DNA of 19,275 nt from JBJXHB01 sp046160725 (GTDB lineage Bacteria; Pseudomonadota; Gammaproteobacteria; Burkholderiales; Burkholderiaceae_C), in the NCBI GenBank assembly GCA_046160725.1, contig JBJXHB010000301.1, positions 1-19,275 on the forward strand. Direction: 5' to 3'. Below the pieces are notes generated by a model, which had not been told where the DNA came from, ran no database searches, and was given only the letters and a program-made list of their open reading frames with translations. The position numbers and the translations under genes are program-made. Below, one piece after another: positions 14,656-19,275 of the stretch (positions are counted from its first letter, which is position 1; every line of letters starts with the position of its first letter).

Positions 14656-15525
14656 GTGTCCCGCACGCTGCGTTTCGAGAGCCCAACGCCCCTGCAGTAC
14701 TTCGGTTCGCTGGTGGCCGAGGGTGCCGGTATCGCGCTGCTGGAGGCCGCGGTCTCGATCGCCCAGGACGAGTATCCGCAGCTCGACATCCAGGCGGTCC
14801 TGTGCGACATCGAGAGCCTGGGTGTCAAGCTGAAAGGCCGTTTGCCCGCTGACGCGCCGCCGCTGCAGCGGTTGCGCCTATTGAATCGCTACTTCTTCCA
14901 GGAGCTGGGCTTCGCCGGCAATGTCAACGACTACTACGACCGCCGCAACAGCTATCTGGTCGATGTGCTGCGCACCCGTCGCGGCATACCCATCACACTG
15001 GCCCTGCTGTATGCCGAGTGTGCCGCCCAAGTGGGCCTGACAGCGCATGGGGTTTCGTTCCCTGGGCATTTCCTGGTCAAGGTGCGGATGCCGCGGGGCG
15101 AGGTGGTGATCGATCCGGTGAACGGCCACTCGTTGTCGCGCGAGGACCTGGATGCCCGACTGGCCCCCTACCGCCGGCGCCATGGTCTTGTGGGTGACTT
15201 CGACACGCCGCTCGGCCTGTTTCTGCAGGCCGCGACGCCGCGCGACATGCTGGCCCGGATGCTGCGCAACCTGAAGGAGATCCACCGCAGCGGCGAGGAT
15301 TGGCCACGGGCCTGCGCCGTGCAGCGGCGCCTGGTGCTGCTGCTGCCGCTGGCCTGGGACGAGCGGCGCGACCTGGCCCTGATGCGGGCCGAGCTGGGCG
15401 ACTGGGCAGAGGCCGCTGACGACCTGGCGCTGTATCTGGAGCACTGCCCCGATTCCCAGGACACAGCGGTACTTCGCCAGCGCCTGGGCGAGATCCGTCA
15501 GGCCGCATCACGGCGATTCCATTGA
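14656..15525 (+). CDS. SirB1-family protein (transglutaminase-like plus TPR-like region)
   Basis: This is a 289-residue cytoplasmic protein of the SirB1/transglutaminase-like family, whose biochemical role is not established. The core includes YYDRRNSYLVDVLRTRRGIPITLALLY (93-119), FPGHFLVKV (135-143, His138) and VVIDPVNGHSLS (150-161, Asp153). His and Asp fit the last two members of a transglutaminase triad. I see no cysteine at the place expected for the nucleophile, so protease or transferase activity is doubtful. Residues 190-285 are helical and repeat-like (TPR-type). The only suitable start is the GTG at 14656. A TACACT hexamer at 14644-14649 could be a -10 box placing transcription at or near the start codon, so leaderless expression is possible. 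The murJ stop lies 69 bp upstream. Confidence 0.85.
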   Translation: MSRTLRFESPTPLQYFGSLVAEGAGIALLEAAVSIAQDEYPQLDIQAVLCDIESLGVKLKGRLPADAPPLQRLRLLNRYFFQELGFAGNVNDYYDRRNSYLVDVLRTRRGIPITLALLYAECAAQVGLTAHGVSFPGHFLVKVRMPRGEVVIDPVNGHSLSREDLDARLAPYRRRHGLVGDFDTPLGLFLQAATPRDMLARMLRNLKEIHRSGEDWPRACAVQRRLVLLLPLAWDERRDLALMRAELGDWAEAADDLALYLEHCPDSQDTAVLRQRLGEIRQAASRRFH

Positions 15526-15545
15526 CCGTCCGGACCTGACGTCAC

Positions 15546-16607
15546 ATGAGCCTGACCGCCGCGCAACGCCGTACCCTGACCTGGACCGGCCTTGCACTGG
15601 GCGTGGCGCTGGTGCTCTGGCTGTTGGCCCCGGTGCTGACGCCGTTCGTGGTGGGTGCAGTGCTGGCCTATGCCCTGCATCCGCTGGTGGAAGCCCTGGC
15701 CGCTCGCCGCTGCCCGCGACTGCTGGCCGTGATCCTCGTGGAGGTGCTGGCCGTGCTGGCGGGCATCGCGCTGGTCCTGCTGATCGTTCCCGTGCTGGCC
15801 AAGGAGATACCGCTGCTGAAGGCCCAGGTGCCGGCCCTGCTGGACCGTATCAACCACGGATTGGCACCCTGGCTGGCATCGATGGGTTTCCAGTTCAGCC
15901 TGGACGTCGCCAGCATAAAGGCCTGGCTGGTCAAGATGCTGGACGTCAACATGGAGGACTGGCTCGGCGCGGCCCTCCAGTCGGTGCGCATCGGCGGCAG
16001 CGTGCTGTTGTCATTGATCGGCAATGCGGTGCTGATCCCCGTGGCCTTGTTCTACCTGCTGCTGGATTGGCCGCACCTGGTGGAGCGCACGCGATCGATG
16101 ATTCCGCCCCGCCTGCTGCCGGCGGTCGATAGTTTTCTGGGCGAATGCGACTCCATGCTGGGCCAGTACCTGCGCGGACAACTGCTGGTGATGCTGGCCC
16201 TGGCGGTCTGGTACGCGGTGGCCTTGAAGGTGGCCGGCTTCGATCTGGCTATTCCGATCGGGGTGTTCACCGGTCTGGCGGTTGCCGTGCCCTACGTGGG
16301 CTTCGGCCTGGGCCTGCTGCTGGCCATCCTGGCGGCCTTGCTGCAGTTCGGCAGTGCGGTCGGCCTGCTGTGGGTGGCCGTGATCTACGGCCTCGGTCAA
16401 CTCGTCGAGAGCTTGTTCCTGACGCCTCGGTTGGTCGGTGAGCGCATCGGCCTGTCACCGCTGGCCGTGATCTTCGCGCTGATGGCATTCGGACAGTTGT
16501 TCGGCTTTGTCGGCGTGCTGGTGGCGCTGCCGGCCAGCGCGGTCGCGGTCGTGGCCTTGCGGCGCGCGCGAGCTGCATGGCTGGACAGCCGGTTGTTCAC
16601 CGGATGA
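15546..16607 (+). CDS. AI-2E family transporter / PerM-type permease
   Basis: This is a polytopic inner-membrane protein of the AI-2E exporter family (formerly UPF0118, including YhhQ-unrelated PerM and TqsA). The 353 residues show paired hydrophobic segments at the N terminus (about 12-28 and 31-48, then 58-80). A soluble amphipathic region of about 80 residues follows, with further membrane helices from about 150 to 345. The signatures PFVVGAVLAYALHPLVEAL near the start, PYVGFGLGLLLAIL in the middle and LTPRLVGERIGLSPLAVIFALMAFGQLFGFVGVLVALP near the end are typical. Substrates of most family members are unknown, so export of AI-2 should not be assumed. Its stop overlaps the hda start by 4 bp, indicating coupled translation. 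The SirB1-like gene ends 20 bp upstream. Confidence 0.9.
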   Translation: MSLTAAQRRTLTWTGLALGVALVLWLLAPVLTPFVVGAVLAYALHPLVEALAARRCPRLLAVILVEVLAVLAGIALVLLIVPVLAKEIPLLKAQVPALLDRINHGLAPWLASMGFQFSLDVASIKAWLVKMLDVNMEDWLGAALQSVRIGGSVLLSLIGNAVLIPVALFYLLLDWPHLVERTRSMIPPRLLPAVDSFLGECDSMLGQYLRGQLLVMLALAVWYAVALKVAGFDLAIPIGVFTGLAVAVPYVGFGLGLLLAILAALLQFGSAVGLLWVAVIYGLGQLVESLFLTPRLVGERIGLSPLAVIFALMAFGQLFGFVGVLVALPASAVAVVALRRARAAWLDSRLFTG

Positions 16608-17275
16608 GGCAACTGCCGTTGCCCCTGGCGCCGCCGGCGCAGCCCGGGTTGGAGGGGTTTGTCGAAGGCGGCAATGGCGCTGTCCTGGCGCACCTGGCGG
16701 CCCTGCAGCCTGGTTCGGCCCCGGTGTACTTGTGGGGGCCGGTGGGCTGTGGCAAGACCCACCTGTTGCGCGCCCTGGCCAGTGCCTGGCAACGCGATGG
16801 CCTGGGCGTCGGCTGGTTCGATGCGGCGGATGCGTTGCCATGGAACCTATCGGAGGGCTGGGCACTGATGGTGCTGGACAGCTGCCATACCCTGGATGAC
16901 GAGCATCAGCAGGCGGCCTTTGCGCTTTGTGGGGCGCCCGCCGAGCGGGGGGTGACCTGGGTCGCGGCCGGACAGATGCCGCCTGTCGACCTGCCGCTTC
17001 GGGACGACCTGCGCACCCGGCTGGGCTGGGGCCCGGCATTCGCGCTGCAGCCGCTGGGCGAAGCCGAGGCTCGCGCCGCCATGCGCCGCGAGGCGGACCG
17101 GCGAGGCGTCCTGCTGTCCGACGAGGTGATGGACTACCTGCTGACGCGCTTCGATCGCAACCTGGCCCATCTGATGCCCATGTTGTCTCGGTTGGATGCC
17201 TTTGCGCTGGCCGAGCAACGCCGGCTGACCATACCGCTGCTCAAGAAGATGCTGGCCGAGCCCGAGACCGCATGA
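16604..17275 (+). CDS. hda: DnaA regulatory inactivator Hda
   Basis: This is a DnaA-related AAA+ protein that, bound to the DNA-loaded sliding clamp, stimulates hydrolysis of DnaA-bound ATP and so limits re-initiation. The N terminus MRQLPLPLAP carries the clamp-binding motif (QLPLPL, residues 3-8). Walker A is GPVGCGKT (45-52). A Walker B-like stretch ends VLDSCHT (Asp92), where the usual second acidic residue is absent, as I recall for E. coli Hda too. The arginine finger is Arg139 in LRTRLGWG. The C-terminal block RNLAHLMPMLSRLDAFALAEQRRLTIPLLKKML is typical of Hda and lacks the DnaA DNA-binding domain. The 223 residues fit the family. Its ATG overlaps the permease stop by 4 bp, and its stop overlaps the next start by 4 bp. 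Confidence 0.93.
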   Translation: MRQLPLPLAPPAQPGLEGFVEGGNGAVLAHLAALQPGSAPVYLWGPVGCGKTHLLRALASAWQRDGLGVGWFDAADALPWNLSEGWALMVLDSCHTLDDEHQQAAFALCGAPAERGVTWVAAGQMPPVDLPLRDDLRTRLGWGPAFALQPLGEAEARAAMRREADRRGVLLSDEVMDYLLTRFDRNLAHLMPMLSRLDAFALAEQRRLTIPLLKKMLAEPETA

Positions 17276-17940
17276 ACCTGACCCTTTTCGACCTGGACGG
17301 TACGCTGATCGAGAAGGATTCGGACCATGCCTTCGGCGAATGGCTGGTCGCGCTCGGTTGGGCACGGGCCGACGTGTTCGCGGCGCGCAACGACGAGTTT
17401 TATCGGCAGTACCAGCGGGGTGAGCTGGATGTCCACGCCTATGTGGATTTCGCGACCGCGCCCTGGCGCGATCGGCCGGCGTCGGAGTTTCAGGAGGCGA
17501 TGGCACGCTTCATGGCGACGGTGATGCGGCCGCAGTTGCGCTCAAGTGCCATCGAGCTGGTGGCCGCGCACCGCCGTGCCGGCGACCTGGTGGCCATCGT
17601 GACCAGCACCAACGAGGCGGTCACCCGGCCGCTGGCCGATGCGTTCGGCGTGGGGCACCTGCTGGCGACCCGCCTGGAAAGGGATGTCCTGGGGCGCGTC
17701 ACCGGGCGCATCCATGGTGTTCCGACCTTCCAGCACGGCAAGGTGTTGCGCGTTCAGCAGTGGCTGGCCTCACTCGACCATGCTGCGGGCGACTTCGAGC
17801 ACATCTGGTGCTACAGCGACTCCCCCAATGACCTGCCGCTTATGGAGTGGTCCAGCCGCCCTGTGGCGACCAACCCCAATGCCGCACTGGCCGAGGCGGC
17901 GCGACAGCGCGGCTGGCCCATATTGAGACTCTTCACATGA
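17272..17940 (+). CDS. HAD-IB family phosphatase (phosphoserine phosphatase-like)
   Basis: This is a cytoplasmic haloacid dehalogenase superfamily hydrolase of subfamily IB, acting on an unidentified phosphate monoester. Motif I is FDLDGT (nucleophile Asp7, general acid Asp9). Motif II is IVTST (Thr111). Motif III is the lysine in HGKVLR (Lys157). Motif IV is YSDSPNDLPLM (Asp183, Asp187). A helical cap fills about residues 15-85. The 222 residues are normal. Phosphoserine or histidinol phosphate are possible substrates from family relatives, but the sequence does not decide. The gene overlaps hda upstream and pcnB downstream, by 4 bp each, a gene order I recall from other Burkholderiales. Confidence 0.9.
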   Translation: MNLTLFDLDGTLIEKDSDHAFGEWLVALGWARADVFAARNDEFYRQYQRGELDVHAYVDFATAPWRDRPASEFQEAMARFMATVMRPQLRSSAIELVAAHRRAGDLVAIVTSTNEAVTRPLADAFGVGHLLATRLERDVLGRVTGRIHGVPTFQHGKVLRVQQWLASLDHAAGDFEHIWCYSDSPNDLPLMEWSSRPVATNPNAALAEAARQRGWPILRLFT

Positions 17941-19275
17941 TCAAGCGATTCATTGACAAGCTGTTCGGCAAGACGCCGCCGGTGCCCTTGGGCAAGCGTG
18001 TGGAGATCACGGCCGCCGAACATGGGATCGACCCGGCGCTGCTGGACGAGCGTGCGGTCAAGGTGGTGCAGACACTCCAGGACGCGGGCTACGAGGCCTA
18101 TGTGGTGGGTGGTGCGGTACGCGACCTGCTGGTCGGCCTGCGGCCCAAGGACTTCGACGTGGCCACCAATGCCACGCCGGAGCAGGTCAAGGCCTTGTTT
18201 CGCCGCGCCTTCATCATCGGCCGGCGGTTTCGCCTGGTCCATGTCATCTTCGGCCGTGGGCGTGAGCACGAGGTGATCGAGGTCTCCACCTTTCGCGCGC
18301 ACCTGGATGCCAGCGAGGCGACCACAGTCGGCGGCAATGAGAAGACGTCCAAGGCCGAACTGGTCGGGCAGGCCCATGCCGTGGATGCCAGCGGGCGGGT
18401 GCTGCGAGACAACGTCTGGGGCCCGCAGGTGGAGGACGCGGCACGGCGCGACTTCACCGTCAACGCGATGTACTACGAGCCGCGCGGCGCACTGGTGGTG
18501 GACTACCACGGTGGCTTCAAGGACGTGCGGGCCAAGGTTCTGCGCCTGATCGGCGATCCGGCCACGCGCTACCGCGAGGACCCGGTGCGGGCCATTCGCG
18601 CCGTGCGGTTTGCCGCCAAGCTGGGCTTCTCGCTGGAAAAGAAGACCGCGGCACCGATGGCCGAGGCCAAGGCGGCGCTGGCCGCCGTGCCCATCTCACG
18701 GCTGTTTGACGAGATGATCAAGCTGATGCAGACGGGCCATGCGATGGCCAGCCTGGAGGCGCTGCGTCGCTACGGCTTGGACCGAGGCGTCTTTCCGGTG
18801 CTCGACGCCGCCAGCAGTGCGGGCGAGCGCGAGCAGGCGTTCATCCGCGCCGCGCTGGCCGACACCGACCGCCGCGTGGCCGAGAGCCGGGCCGTGGCGC
18901 CCAGCTTCCTGCTCGCCTGCCTGCTGTGGCACGAGGTGCTCGGCCGCTGGACCGCAGCCCGTGCGGCCGGCGAGCCTGCGGTGCCCGCGCTGCAGCAGGC
19001 GATCGATGCGGTCTTCGATGCGCGGATCGGCGACGTGTCAGGTCGCGGCAAGCTGGCGGCCGACATGCGGGAGGTCTGGATGATGCAGCCGCGCTTCGAG
19101 CGCCGGACAGCGGCGACGGCGCAGTCGCTGGTCGAGCAGCCCCGCTGGCGGGCGGGCTACGACTTCCTGCGCTTGCGGGCCGATGCCGGCGAGGTTCCAT
19201 CGGAGCTGGCGGAGTGGTGGGAGGACTACTCGCTTGGCAGCCATGACGACCGGGAGGCACTCCTGCAGGCCGCCC
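17937..19275 (+). CDS. pcnB: poly(A) polymerase I PcnB (3' end beyond the window)
   Basis: This is a nucleotidyltransferase that adds poly(A) tails to RNA 3' ends, promoting RNA decay. The frame is open to the right edge of the window (446 codons seen), so the C terminus is missing. The N terminus starts MIKRFIDKLFG. The nucleotidyltransferase signature is YVVGGAVRDLL (55-65), with catalytic Asp72 and Asp74 in KDFDVATNATPEQ. Later motifs are HEVIEVSTFR, RRDFTVNAMYY, RLIGDPATRYREDPVRAIRAVRFAAKL and ISRLFDEMIKLM. The last separates PcnB from CCA-adding enzymes. The ATG at 17937 overlaps the HAD gene stop in an ATGA. folK is a frequent downstream neighbour but is outside the window. Confidence 0.95.
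   Translation, partial: MIKRFIDKLFGKTPPVPLGKRVEITAAEHGIDPALLDERAVKVVQTLQDAGYEAYVVGGAVRDLLVGLRPKDFDVATNATPEQVKALFRRAFIIGRRFRLVHVIFGRGREHEVIEVSTFRAHLDASEATTVGGNEKTSKAELVGQAHAVDASGRVLRDNVWGPQVEDAARRDFTVNAMYYEPRGALVVDYHGGFKDVRAKVLRLIGDPATRYREDPVRAIRAVRFAAKLGFSLEKKTAAPMAEAKAALAAVPISRLFDEMIKLMQTGHAMASLEALRRYGLDRGVFPVLDAASSAGEREQAFIRAALADTDRRVAESRAVAPSFLLACLLWHEVLGRWTAARAAGEPAVPALQQAIDAVFDARIGDVSGRGKLAADMREVWMMQPRFERRTAATAQSLVEQPRWRAGYDFLRLRADAGEVPSELAEWWEDYSLGSHDDREALLQAA

Noticed and set aside
1..19275. Mobile element, defence island or phage remnant
   Set aside because: No transposase, integrase, toxin-antitoxin, restriction or phage protein is recognisable. Gene content and base composition look uniform except for the short AT-rich promoter island near 7620-7650.

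Overview
The window is 19.3 kb of GC-rich, gene-dense chromosome with strong G/C preference at third codon positions. Protein families and gene order suggest a betaproteobacterium of the order Burkholderiales: argD-argF next to a DUF3579 gene and rpsT, rpsT divergent from murJ, and an hda / HAD-IB phosphatase / pcnB run. I see no insertion sequence, phage gene, integrase, CRISPR array, tRNA or rRNA. It reads as core chromosome with a few accessory catabolic genes, not a genomic island.

Layout. Positions 1-1862 (+) hold a LytS/AlgZ-type sensor histidine kinase, possibly cut at its 5' end, and its LytTR-domain response regulator. A 22-nt hairpin fills the gap to the convergent fructokinase gene mak. 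From 7533 down to 1887 everything is on the minus strand: kynA (tryptophan 2,3-dioxygenase), a type II NADH dehydrogenase, a three-domain aminopeptidase P, a 66-residue membrane or secreted protein, and mak. Divergent from kynA, on the plus strand (7683-9720), are a CoA ligase most like 2-aminobenzoate-CoA ligase and a RidA-like protein. On the minus strand (11864-9754) argD and argF form a translationally coupled arginine pair. Next come a DUF3579 gene (+) and rpsT (-), which converge on three tandem 33-bp hairpin units. From 13030 to the right edge all genes are on the plus strand: murJ, a SirB1/transglutaminase-like protein, an AI-2E/PerM family permease, hda, a HAD-IB phosphatase and pcnB, which runs off the window.

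How the genes work together. KynA opens the kynurenine route, which yields anthranilate (2-aminobenzoate), and the divergent CoA ligase would activate anthranilate for further breakdown. The two promoters lie back to back and overlap. A 17-bp dyad covers the kynA -35 box and the ligase promoter spacer, so one regulator could control both. On the right, the permease, hda, HAD and pcnB genes are joined by three consecutive 4-bp ATGA overlaps. This couples the regulatory inactivator of DnaA to the RNA poly(A) polymerase in one transcript.

The items I consider most worth a second look are the shared kynA/CoA-ligase operator, the tandem hairpin array at 12514-12604, a terminator-like hairpin in the argD leader, the small protein ending in Cys-Thr-Val-Cys, and the RidA-like protein lacking the family's arginine. 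No clearly new multi-gene system is visible.
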